From Nannobrachium achirus (Eukaryota; Chordata; Actinopteri; Myctophiformes; Myctophidae): a DNA stretch of 64,000 nucleotides. The position numbers were made by a program, and so were the translations under genes. Every line of letters starts with the position of its first letter. Position 1 is the first letter of the stretch. The notes under the pieces are model-generated. The model had not been told where the DNA came from. It searched no databases and saw nothing but the letters and a program-made list of their open reading frames with translations. The stretch covers positions 58,764,919-58,828,918 of the forward strand of contig OY997652.1 in NCBI GenBank assembly GCA_963921795.1. The letters run 5' to 3'. Shown piece by piece: positions 12,452-21,044 of this stretch.

Positions 12452-13520
12452 ATACTCAGGGTTTGATGAAAAAATGTAAAAGATAGAATGTGAATGAACG
12501 GAATACCCGCACACTGCTGTTGCTGCTCCCAAAGTGACTTTCATTCGTACGCTTTCATCGGTGTGGACTTTGTCGTAAAGCACATAAAATGTTCATTTTT
12601 ATATCGGGTACATCAAATGAATATTTGATAGCCTATACTTGAAGACCACACAGGTCAAAACATTGAGCGGATGAAAGTCACTTTGGGAGCAGCAAGATAG
12701 ATCAGTTCTATTTCTGTACTGTAATTGTATTTATTTTTTAATCCTGCACCTGCTGAAATTCACTTTTGGATGTGCGTGTAATATAGCCGTGTACTCAATG
12801 TTAAAGGTTCAAGGTTGTACTTTATTGTTACATCTTTTGTACAGGTACATAAGAGTACAACTTGTTTTGCTTGGCATCCTTCAGACAATGCAGTGGTATA
12901 TCCAAAATAACAGCAAACAATATAATAAAACCACATCTAAAAAATAATAATAATCTAAAAGGGGTAATAATAAGACTTAGAAAGATGAGAAAAGAAAGAG
13001 AGTGCAAAAGGCACAAGGGTACTAGCTGGGACATTGTCTTACTATAAGCACCATATACTTTGTTATATGACCAAAAGTGAAAACGAGGGCGCTATCAAAG
13101 GCAGAGGCAGGCATTTACACCACCATCCCCCCGAGCAAATGGAGCCCTGCCTCCACTAAACGAGCATCTGAGGCAGTGAGGCTGGAATGCCAGTCCATTC
13201 CCTGTTGGCTTTGTAGCAACCTCCATAATGACTGCGCAGGGAATTTCTGTAATCATATATTGTCATATCTGGGCTACAACAAAAGGGGCGTCACAAGGGG
13301 GGGAAACGTGGGATTGAGTTACTAGGGCCCAAGGTGGAGGGGCCTTAATTATGTTATACTTTAGCCCAACTTTGTTCTACAACAGACTATAAATCAGTCT
13401 AGGTGGAGGGGGGCCAAAGATGGTGCATGTACATTAAAGAGGTGTTGCCATAGTTTTGTACTTGTTCTGTTTTGTATGTGTCTATGGAGTTAACAATACT
13501 CTAATAGACCCCCAGGTGTG
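12452..13520. other. Gene-free stretch with transposon relics
   Basis: No gene. A GGGGCGTCACAAGGGGGG end (13286) is followed by GGGCCCAAGGTGGAGGGGCC, as at 2755 and (inverted) 50560-50606. Confidence 0.5.
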
Positions 13521-13528
13521 GTTATAAT

Positions 13529-14630
13529 TAGGGATGGGTATCGTCTGCGATACTTTAATGGTATTGATCGCATGACGTCGATACTATCGGTATCGGTTCA
13601 CGTAAAAATGAACGATACCTCGTTTCGATACTCTGGAACGCACCCCTGGCCGATCGCATCTGTAACAGTTGGGCTACTGAGAGTGTAATGACTGCTTTAG
13701 TAGGCTACACTCGTTACTGTGGAAAATAGCCGACAGGTCGCATTTACTACCAAAACCTCCACGGGCTGTCCGTCTGTCAGTGAGTCAGTGAGTCAGTCGA
13801 TCACACTTTTGCCCTGCTCATATCTCCACAACCGTTGCCCCCATCCATGCCAAATTTTGCACACACACTTCTTACCTGCCAAACTACAACCTCCAAGGAC
13901 CCCCGCAGCTCCAGGGACCCCCAGGTCCCTGGGGGACCCCCAGGTGTCACACGTCACATGTCACACTTTTGCCCTGCTCATATCTCCACAACCGTTGCCC
14001 CCATCCATGCCACATTTTGCACACACACTCCTTACCTGCCAAACTACAACTTCCAAGGACCCCCGGAGCTTCAGGGACCCCCAGGTCCCTGGGGGACCCC
14101 CAGGTGTAAAAAATGACCAAATGTGCAAAAATGACCAAATGACCACCCCAACGGGGCTGCTCACGGGGAATTCCTGGGGACCACCCACTCCTGGTGCTCC
14201 AGAACGGATGCAAAAGTGGTGGCGCCCCCAGTGGAGGACCCCCTCCACTGCAGCTCACATAAAATGCCGTAACTCGGGCTAGGAGCGTCCGGGAGAGCCG
14301 GGGCCGGTACCTGTTTGTCCGCCAAGGCAACGCGGACACCCCACCCCTCTTTGTGTATACATGTGACCTACGGTCGCTTATCTCCCGATTAGGGAGTCTT
14401 ACTGGTTATTATGATGATTATCCAACATCTATACTCTCCGCTCCGCCACACTGTGTGGTCATCACCATCATCTGCTCTACCGCAGCAGCCAGCGAGTCAC
14501 CACTCTTTCCGTGTTGAAGTTAAACTTAAATAAAAAGTATCGAAAATGATATCGAAAAGGGTATCGTATCGATTCCCAGGTATCGAAAAAGGTATCGTAT
14601 CGATTCAAAGGTGAACGATACAAATCCCTA
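13529..14630. mobile_element. hAT-like element, 1.1 kb, with nested insertion
   Basis: The ends TAGGGATGGGTATCG and CGATACAAATCCCTA are flanked by a perfect 8-bp duplication GTTATAAT (13521-13528 and 14631-14638). ATCGATAC-type repeats fill both subterminal zones. A second unit (about 13729-14406) lies inside: it opens near a GACAGGTCGCA module, has an internal ~135-bp direct duplication (near 13805 and 13972) and closes with GGTCGCTTATCTCCCGATTAGG. Confidence 0.9.
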
Positions 14631-14638
14631 GTTATAAT

Positions 14639-15288
14639 ATACAATATGTCTTCTCTGTGTATTGTTGGTTACTTCCTGAAAGCTGAAAGCCTCAGAGTCA
14701 AAAGACCCAAATAAAATACACTGATATAATGACATCATAATAAGGGCGAGGTCGCGCATATGGGTGCGCGCACATGGGCACTTTGGCATGTATACCCTTC
14801 TGCTGAGCTGCATGGTCATCACTGTGATGTCAGAACAGGTCAGCTATATCCATAACTCCCCGGCTCCACTGCAGCCGGGGGGCTCCACTGCAGCCGGGGG
14901 GCTCCACTGCAGCGAACGTTCCCTTTTTAATCAATGAAGTGTGCTCCACTGCCGACGTCAACGTCGGACGCCCAATTCGCCTTGTTTAATTTTCTGACGC
15001 CTGCCCAACGCAACGCTCCCAGTGGAGACCTGGGGTGAATGTAGTCCATGAGGTCAGATGTAGAGGTATTGACCAGCTCCATATGATCTAGGTTATGATC
15101 CAGTCCTCTCCATGTATGGATATCCAGGGTTTGATGAGGTCAGTGTTGTGATCTTCATATGAGATCCAGGTGATGATAGTCAGCAGTCTTGATTTGCAAA
15201 TGAATTCTGTCTTTGCCATATATGGCGTACGTGAGGTCAGATGTAGCGGTCAGGAGATCTAGGTGATGATCGCAGCAAAATCACTCAA
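14639..15288. other. Gene-free stretch
   Basis: The GGGGGGCTCCACTGCAG motif is repeated two to three times at 14861-14915. Several related TGAGGTCAG/GATCCAGGTGATGAT segments recur from 15040 to 15275. No gene. Confidence 0.5.
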
Positions 15289-15532
15289 ATATCATCACTG
15301 TCGGGCAGAAACCTTGTATCTCCAAGTTTCAAATGTGTACGTCCTTTGGTAAAGCAAAGCCCTGCTTCATCATACAAGACTGTCGCACAAAACTATAGTG
15401 AAAACAGCCGATCTACAAGCACACTTGTAGATCTGCTGTTTTCACTAGTTTAGTATATTGTATAGATGATAAATACAAAACGAACGGTTTTGGACATAGG
15501 CCTACAAGGTTTCCACCCGGCAACGACGATAT
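15289..15532 (+). mobile_element. Family A MITE with short hairpin
   Basis: It starts ATATCATCACTGTCGGGCAG and ends CCCGGCAACGACGATAT. The central hairpin 15397-15446 (AGTGAAAACAGCCGATCTAC ... GTAGATCTGCTGTTTTCACT) lacks the long inner stem. Confidence 0.85.
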
Positions 15533-15971
15533 GTTATAAATTTAAGGTGCTGGGAGTGAAATTTATAATTTAGGGATGCCTCGGATTAAAAAGATATTTA
15601 TGGGGTGCCCTGAGACAAAAAAGTTTGGGAACCCCTGATATACAGCCATAACACCACCAACATTACACCAACTGCAGGAACACTAGCATCTCTATAGTTT
15701 GCCAAAAATAGCAGCTCTACAAGCTCACAACGCGTTGCAATGCGTGAGCAACACCCACATCTAAACCCTGCTGTACGTACTGTGCACCGGTTAGTGATTA
15801 CAAATGAAAATACACAGCCAGAGCAAATTACACATGCGCATGCACGCACACACACAACCACACACAGTCAACCATAGGGCCGGACAATACACCAATAGGC
15901 CTATTATGTTGATATAATGTTATGAGACTAGATACCATCTCAGATTTTGAATAATACTATAGTATCGTCGT
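15533..15971. other. Gene-free stretch up to the gap
   Basis: It contains a half hairpin (15706-15748). The last bases before the gap, TAGTATCGTCGT, resemble the outer end of a family A MITE, so such an element may run into the gap. Confidence 0.45.
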
Positions 15972-16171
15972 NNNNNNNNNNNNNNNNNNNNNNNNNNNNN
16001 NNNNNNNNNNNNNNNNNNNNNNNNNNNNNNNNNNNNNNNNNNNNNNNNNNNNNNNNNNNNNNNNNNNNNNNNNNNNNNNNNNNNNNNNNNNNNNNNNNNN
16101 NNNNNNNNNNNNNNNNNNNNNNNNNNNNNNNNNNNNNNNNNNNNNNNNNNNNNNNNNNNNNNNNNNNNNNN
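15972..16171. other. Assembly gap (200 N)
   Basis: The run of 200 N stops exactly inside the 3' LTR. By alignment to the 5' LTR, base 16172 matches 31696, so 1,469 bp of LTR (31695 down to 30227) plus the downstream target duplication should lie in the gap. The stated gap length is therefore too short if the LTR is complete. Confidence 0.95.
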
Positions 16172-16780
16172 ACAGCATACATTATACAGTATATCAGAAA
16201 TCAACAGCCTATGCTTAAAGGAAGCTTTTCTACATTTGCAGTATATATGCATCTACAGTACTAGCACACTAACTGCATAATAAAATGTATGTCCCTTTTT
16301 GTTGATTAACATATGGAGAATATATTGGGCCATAACATTACTTCTTCACCAGCTCACTGGCGAGGAACGTGGTTGCGTTTCTCCTTCCTCTTCCCGGCCT
16401 GCTTCTCCTTTGGGGCAGAGGTCACAGGGGTTGTAGGTGCCTGGGCTGGAGCCTGCACTGGGGCAGGTGCTGGGTACAGAGGTTGCAGGTTTTGCATGGG
16501 ATAAAAGGCCATGTGAGGCCCAAGCTGTGCCACCGGAGCTTGCATCTGCTGCAGAGGTTGTTGTTGGGGTGGTGGAGGTGGTGGCATGGCTTGGCGATCC
16601 GCAGTGGCAGTGGGTCCAGGTGACTGCTGTCTGTCTGAGCCCACAGATCCTCTGCGCTTCTCCTGGCGGTTGTCTCCCTTGCGGCGGGCATCGCGGTGGT
16701 CACGGTCATTGTAGTATGGCTTGAATGACCTGGGTGCCACACCCTTGGGGTCACGAGCAGGTGCTCCGGGGCCCCTAACA
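16172..16780 (-). repeat. 3' LTR, proximal 609 bp (rest in gap)
   Basis: It matches 31696-32304 base for base as far as I can read. On the viral strand it begins TGTTAGGGGCCCC directly after the purine run AGAGGGGG. It contains the last 142 codons of the 3' ORF and part of U3. The promoter, R and U5 parts lie in the gap. Confidence 0.85.
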
Positions 16781-17577
16781 CCCCCTCTGGCACCCTGGTT
16801 CTTCTCGAGTGCAGCCACAACATCATCGGATGGCCACACTTTGGGGTCTCGAGTAACCTCTCGAATCCCCTGGGAATTCTTCTCCCATTTTCCCCGGATC
16901 ATCCTGGGGCCCAGGATGGTTTCCAGGATGCCGAAGCGGTTTCGCCCTGCTGCCTGGGTCTCGATAGTTGCCCACACTTCGCCAGACTGGTAGCGTAGGT
17001 TGTTTTGCATGACCCTGTAGGTGGTCACGCACACAGGAACGATGGAGCGCCAGTTGTTTCCCACCAAGCGGCTGTAGATCACCGACCGCTTGATGGAAAC
17101 AGTTTTCAGCAGCACGTAGGTCTCCCAGTTGGGTGTCAGGAACGGATCTTTGTTGGACATATGCCCTCTGCGAATGCCCACGATGTCCTCCCAGACCTGG
17201 GGGATTTTCAGGCTGTCATCGGCGATTTTAGCACCTTTAGTATTATACAGCTGCATTCTGGGCATCCCAGCCTCCTCGTCCTCGTCGTCTTGGGTATCGG
17301 CAGGGGGAGGAATCACCACCCTCCAGACTGCCCCTCCTTCGAGCCCAGAGGGCTCAGAGTGTTCATCCATTGGAGCCGGAGTGGTTGCTCCACTCCGGTC
17401 CTCCTCCGGTTGGCCCTCGGAAAGTAAGTCATTTTCCTCAGGATCCATGGCAAGAAGATTGTCATCGTCCATGTCATCCAGGCTGATGATCTGCTCTTGT
17501 CTCTCGCTGGCCATGGCTAGGTCGTAGATGGGTTTAAATTCTTCACGCAGAATATTAAGTGCCTGAGCAACGTCCAT
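16354..17577 (-). CDS. 3' accessory ORF (407 aa) running into the LTR
   Basis: Function unknown. The start is ATG at 17577, the first AUG after a possible splice acceptor (CCCCTCAG, viral strand, near 17612). The N-terminal ~120 residues are very acidic (LDDMDDDNLLAMDPEEND, DTQDDEDEEAG) and could serve as an activation domain. A central folded-looking part (about 120-250) has many Trp and Tyr. The C-terminal third is basic and Pro/Gln-rich (PPPPPPQQQP) and ends in a Lys/Arg cluster (KEKQAGKRKEKRNH) suited to nuclear import or RNA binding. Codons 266-407 lie in U3, as with sag of mouse mammary tumour virus. By position it resembles foamy bel/tas or the 3' ORFs of fish retroviruses. A transcription or RNA regulator is my inference. 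No homology recognised. Confidence 0.8.
   Translation of the reverse strand: MDVAQALNILREEFKPIYDLAMASERQEQIISLDDMDDDNLLAMDPEENDLLSEGQPEEDRSGATTPAPMDEHSEPSGLEGGAVWRVVIPPPADTQDDEDEEAGMPRMQLYNTKGAKIADDSLKIPQVWEDIVGIRRGHMSNKDPFLTPNWETYVLLKTVSIKRSVIYSRLVGNNWRSIVPVCVTTYRVMQNNLRYQSGEVWATIETQAAGRNRFGILETILGPRMIRGKWEKNSQGIREVTRDPKVWPSDDVVAALEKNQGARGGVRGPGAPARDPKGVAPRSFKPYYNDRDHRDARRKGDNRQEKRRGSVGSDRQQSPGPTATADRQAMPPPPPPQQQPLQQMQAPVAQLGPHMAFYPMQNLQPLYPAPAPVQAPAQAPTTPVTSAPKEKQAGKRKEKRNHVPRQ
16781..16788 (-). other. Putative polypurine tract
   Basis: Viral-strand AGAGGGGG stands immediately before the LTR start TGTTAGG. It lies in the coding sequence of the 3' ORF. It is short. A stronger-looking purine run (AAAAGGGGGGG, 31511-31521 in the 5' LTR) is a rival. 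Confidence 0.55.
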
Positions 17578-17611
17578 ATAACAGCCAACGGGAGTTATGA
17601 CAAAAGCTAGC

Positions 17612-17640
17612 CTGAGGGGCTCCTTTTATGCAGCGCCTCA
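17612..17640 (-). promoter_or_regulatory. Possible internal promoter / acceptor before the 3' ORF
   Basis: Between the env stop and the 3' ORF start, the viral strand reads GCATAAAAGGAGCC (TATA-like) followed by CCCCTCAG|G (acceptor-like). Foamy viruses drive their regulatory genes from an internal promoter near this place. The match here is weak. Confidence 0.25.
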
Positions 17641-17655
17641 GGCCACGGCTCCTCC

Positions 17656-20600
17656 TCATGGGAGGGGACGCCCCTCCCTCTGAGCTCCTCCTCTCTTTGC
17701 ACACATCCATTTCAGCATGTCCTTGAGAGCTCTGCCCACGCCCCCTAGGAGGCCCAGGCGGTACAGTACTGAGAACACGATAAGCCATCCCAGTAACATC
17801 AAACAAGGGATAGCCCATTTGAGCACACCTGCTACAACTCTCCAGGAGGTCTGAAATACAGATGTGACTTCTTCGAACGCCTCTATAGTCCCTTCTTTTA
17901 CGGACTCTCCTATGTCGATAGCCGCATAACCTACTATTGAGGTTAACAGAAATGTGGCCGACTTGAAATCACCCCAGCCGGTCCTAGGCCTTTTCCTGTA
18001 ATCCGCCTCAGGCCATCGGTTAGGGTGACACGTACCATTAGTCATGTTGACTGCATGAGTTTTGGGGTACACGGCCTGCATGGAGAATGTTCGGGCCGTC
18101 CATCCGATTCCCGGATTCAATGATGGCCTCCCTGAGACTAGGTAATCAGATGGGGGAGCCCATGGCGTGCCGAAGTCCATGAACACTGAATCACATGGCC
18201 CTAAAAGGGCTCCCACCCAACCAGCCTGTCCACAGGTGCCATAACAATGGCAATTGCCTTTGCCGTTGTTGTTACAAAATGGACCGTTGGCAAATCCCCA
18301 ACGATTCAGTAGGTACGCATCGGGCGGCCAGAAGTAAGGAAACCCCTTGTCCAAGAGCCTAGCTGACACAGAATCAAGGGGTCCACACCGTTCAGTCCGC
18401 CCTGCCCAGTCTAGGGTGTCCTGCTTCGGTCCTAGTGGAGACGTAGGGGAGGCCTGGTAGCAACGTACCAACATCGCCGGTGCCCCTACTCCCTCTGTTG
18501 GGTTGACAAACTCCCTTTCTTGTCTTCCTATCACAGGCCTCCACCTCCAGGAATCATATTTTTTCTCCAACACAGGAGAGTCATACCAGTGCATGTTGTT
18601 CCATGCATGCTCCTGGGGAGGAGGATTGCGTGTGACATAATATCGTGCCACCATTTTCTTAGCGTCACAACCTATTTCGGCAGCTTGGTCCCTTTTAAGG
18701 GGACCCCAATTGATCCATGCGACCTCATGACCATCGCCCTCGGTCACGTGGGTTATGGTTCTGGTGGAAGCTATATCCACCATGGCAGAAGTCGCCTCAT
18801 CCACATGGGTTGCTGGATGAGTGTCTTGGGTTGTACACTGGCTCTGATCTTCCAAGGTACAATACTGCTTTCCCCTGATACCATATGTAGTCTGAGGATA
18901 CGCTCCCACCTGGGCTCCTGTGGCCTTGTACGTAGGTTCCAACCCCCAGCGCAGGATAAAACCAGTGTCGGTTTTCTTCGCTAATATGAGGGGTGGAGGA
19001 AGAGAGATTTTTCCTTGGTTCCGATCGTCTTCTGGTAGTCTAGAGAACGGCTTTTGGGGGTCTTCCCTCTTCCAATCCAATATCCATTCCCGAACAGGCC
19101 TTTCAGTCTTGTCCGGATTGATATTAGGGTTCGGCCTGGTCTCTTCTGGAGGATCTTTGTTATTTCCCCCCAGAGTGACCATGAAGGAGCCCGGGTAAAG
19201 AGTAGGGTTGGCCCCTGATGTCCCTTCACCCCGCCCGATTAATTGGCGCCATGAATACAGTTGGAATCCCAAAACTTGGGCCGCAAACTGTTGATGAAGG
19301 AACATCTTCAGCCTTTCCTCCTCTGTGTTCCCAGGTCTAGCCCAGCACTTATCGAGGAGTTTCACTTCTTCGTTCGTCAGGCCCAAACCCGCATAGTTTT
19401 TTATGTTGTTTAAAGGCCCTTCATGATCCCATTTACCCCACGAGGTCTGTGAGGCTGTCAAGTCAGGGAACACCCTAAACCTCCTCAGCATAGTTCTGAA
19501 GTCTACTCTGCATGAGGATTGACCAGGGATTATAGTCCCATTCGTGCGGACAGTTAGGGAGTCCCGTGGGATCCCCATCCGTTTTCCTTCACGACAGATG
19601 GGTATTAGTTCCCCCATCTTGTTCGCTAGGCGTTTGATGACTTTCTCCACCGTAAGTCCCCTCCATGGGAGGTCGGTGGGGTCGAGCTTGGCTGCTACAC
19701 ACGTGAGCAATGAATCAACCACCTTGGTTCCCCATGGACCCTCTATTGCCCCAACCTGGTCAGCTGATAACACCGGAGTGTCCATGTAGTATAGAGTTTT
19801 CCCACCAGCGAGCGGCCGATTTTTCATCCACAGCAAGCCAGGTGGGTAGGAGTACATCTTCTTGCCTGGCTTGGTTATCCCCACAATCCACTTAAACCAT
19901 TTGGTAGTGATTCTGTGGGGACAGCCACCCGCTTGGTCGGTGACCGGTGGTGGCTTGTAGCCAGGCGTAGCCCTCCTTGCTCTCGGGGAAGAGGAATTAT
20001 TCCTCAGTGGTGACACGTAGCTCAGCAGCGCTTGGAGTTCCCTCTCAGGGGACGGTGGCCAAACAGTGAGCAAAGTCACTTTTTCAGCGGCTATATCCCC
20101 TTCCAAGGCTAACTCTCTGCGATGTATCCGTAGTTCCACCGCCTCGGCTCCATCCACTGAGGCATCGGAGCAATTGGATATGTCTTCCCACAGTCCCCAC
20201 TCCTTCTCACTGCTGTAGCGAGATCGGGCAGTGACCGTGGTACATTGGTATACTTTTTGAATCCCTTTGGCCAGTTTGACGCTTGTAGATATCTCACCGA
20301 CAGGGTCGGATGGGTAGACTCTCAGTACTACCGCCCCCTCTGCCCCCTGGGATACCTCGTCTACTTGGTCACTGAGATCCTGCCATGTGATATGACCGTT
20401 ACAACCATGTCTAGGTTCAAGCACCCAACACTCAGGTTCCATGCTGGCTACTGAACATTCTGGGGGCTCACCCCAGCCGCCTGCGGGCGGGCTACTGCCC
20501 AGTGCCGTGGCCTTATAATTATTATAGGCCAACCACCGGTCAGTGAGATTTTCAGGAACACAGGGGATAGGGCTGGTTATACGTGCGTATACTACCGGCA

Positions 20601-20952
20601 CCCCCTCATGCTCTCTGATAGTTGGGTCTCTGAATTCCCATTCCATGCGAGTCTTGGGGTACTTGAGGGCCCTTACGAATCCCAGCACCATCACCACTGC
20701 CATTATCAGAAGGGTCCCCTTCATAATGTGCCTGGTGATTAGGTTGGTGATGGAAACCTTGGGCTTGTGAGCCATACTAGGTGCAATCCCCTCGGGCTCT
20801 GTTACTGGTTCCCCAGACTGCACGGTTTCCTCTTCTGTCGAGGATATCAGGCCCTCTCTCGACTCCTCAAGATGCGTTGAGCGGGCCAAGGTGATTGTCC
20901 TACCCATTCCAGGAGCCTCCAACAGGGCTATACGGACCAGGCGGGCATCCAT
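17656..20952 (-). CDS. Env-like glycoprotein (1,098 aa)
   Basis: Likely the envelope glycoprotein for receptor binding and fusion. I start it at ATG 20952, the first AUG after the strong acceptor at 20996; an upstream GTG in frame (20973) is unlikely. Residues 1-77 look cytosolic and acidic, then a hydrophobic segment (about 78-96, LLIMAVVMVLGFV) could be an uncleaved signal-anchor, as in foamy Env leaders. The ectodomain has many Cys and potential N-glycosylation sites near 135, 260, 318/319, 471, 969 and 972. A furin-type RARR is at 324-327. A Cys-rich patch lies near 893-920. The C-terminal membrane anchor is about 1045-1069 with a short basic tail. No gammaretroviral CX6CC motif is seen and no evident fusion peptide follows RARR. 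The length is near that of epsilon- and spumavirus Env. Identity rests on position and topology. Confidence 0.8.
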   Translation of the reverse strand: MDARLVRIALLEAPGMGRTITLARSTHLEESREGLISSTEEETVQSGEPVTEPEGIAPSMAHKPKVSITNLITRHIMKGTLLIMAVVMVLGFVRALKYPKTRMEWEFRDPTIREHEGVPVVYARITSPIPCVPENLTDRWLAYNNYKATALGSSPPAGGWGEPPECSVASMEPECWVLEPRHGCNGHITWQDLSDQVDEVSQGAEGAVVLRVYPSDPVGEISTSVKLAKGIQKVYQCTTVTARSRYSSEKEWGLWEDISNCSDASVDGAEAVELRIHRRELALEGDIAAEKVTLLTVWPPSPERELQALLSYVSPLRNNSSSPRARRATPGYKPPPVTDQAGGCPHRITTKWFKWIVGITKPGKKMYSYPPGLLWMKNRPLAGGKTLYYMDTPVLSADQVGAIEGPWGTKVVDSLLTCVAAKLDPTDLPWRGLTVEKVIKRLANKMGELIPICREGKRMGIPRDSLTVRTNGTIIPGQSSCRVDFRTMLRRFRVFPDLTASQTSWGKWDHEGPLNNIKNYAGLGLTNEEVKLLDKCWARPGNTEEERLKMFLHQQFAAQVLGFQLYSWRQLIGRGEGTSGANPTLYPGSFMVTLGGNNKDPPEETRPNPNINPDKTERPVREWILDWKREDPQKPFSRLPEDDRNQGKISLPPPLILAKKTDTGFILRWGLEPTYKATGAQVGAYPQTTYGIRGKQYCTLEDQSQCTTQDTHPATHVDEATSAMVDIASTRTITHVTEGDGHEVAWINWGPLKRDQAAEIGCDAKKMVARYYVTRNPPPQEHAWNNMHWYDSPVLEKKYDSWRWRPVIGRQEREFVNPTEGVGAPAMLVRCYQASPTSPLGPKQDTLDWAGRTERCGPLDSVSARLLDKGFPYFWPPDAYLLNRWGFANGPFCNNNGKGNCHCYGTCGQAGWVGALLGPCDSVFMDFGTPWAPPSDYLVSGRPSLNPGIGWTARTFSMQAVYPKTHAVNMTNGTCHPNRWPEADYRKRPRTGWGDFKSATFLLTSIVGYAAIDIGESVKEGTIEAFEEVTSVFQTSWRVVAGVLKWAIPCLMLLGWLIVFSVLYRLGLLGGVGRALKDMLKWMCAKRGGAQREGRPLP

Positions 20953-20979
20953 CTCGGCTTCCCCCCCTCTCACTCTCTC

Positions 20980-21015
20980 TTACCGGCAGGATTACCTGAA
21001 AGAGAGAGCAACAAG
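20980..21015 (-). promoter_or_regulatory. env splice acceptor, with a donor 12 nt further on
   Basis: The viral strand reads TTGCTCTCTCTTTCAG|G, a textbook acceptor ending at 20996. Only 12 nt later comes CCG|GTAAGAG, a good donor (GT at 20983-20982). No AUG lies between the acceptor and the env start at 20952. Confidence 0.75.
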
Positions 21016-21044
21016 GTTAGGGGCCCGCCGTGGAACAGCATCAA

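Noticed and set aside
18520..18984. 154-codon plus-strand frame across env
   Set aside because: Shadow of env in a GC-rich stretch; no start context or domain evidence.
20973..20973. Env start at 20973
   Set aside because: The codon there is GTG; the first ATG in frame is at 20952 with a good context.
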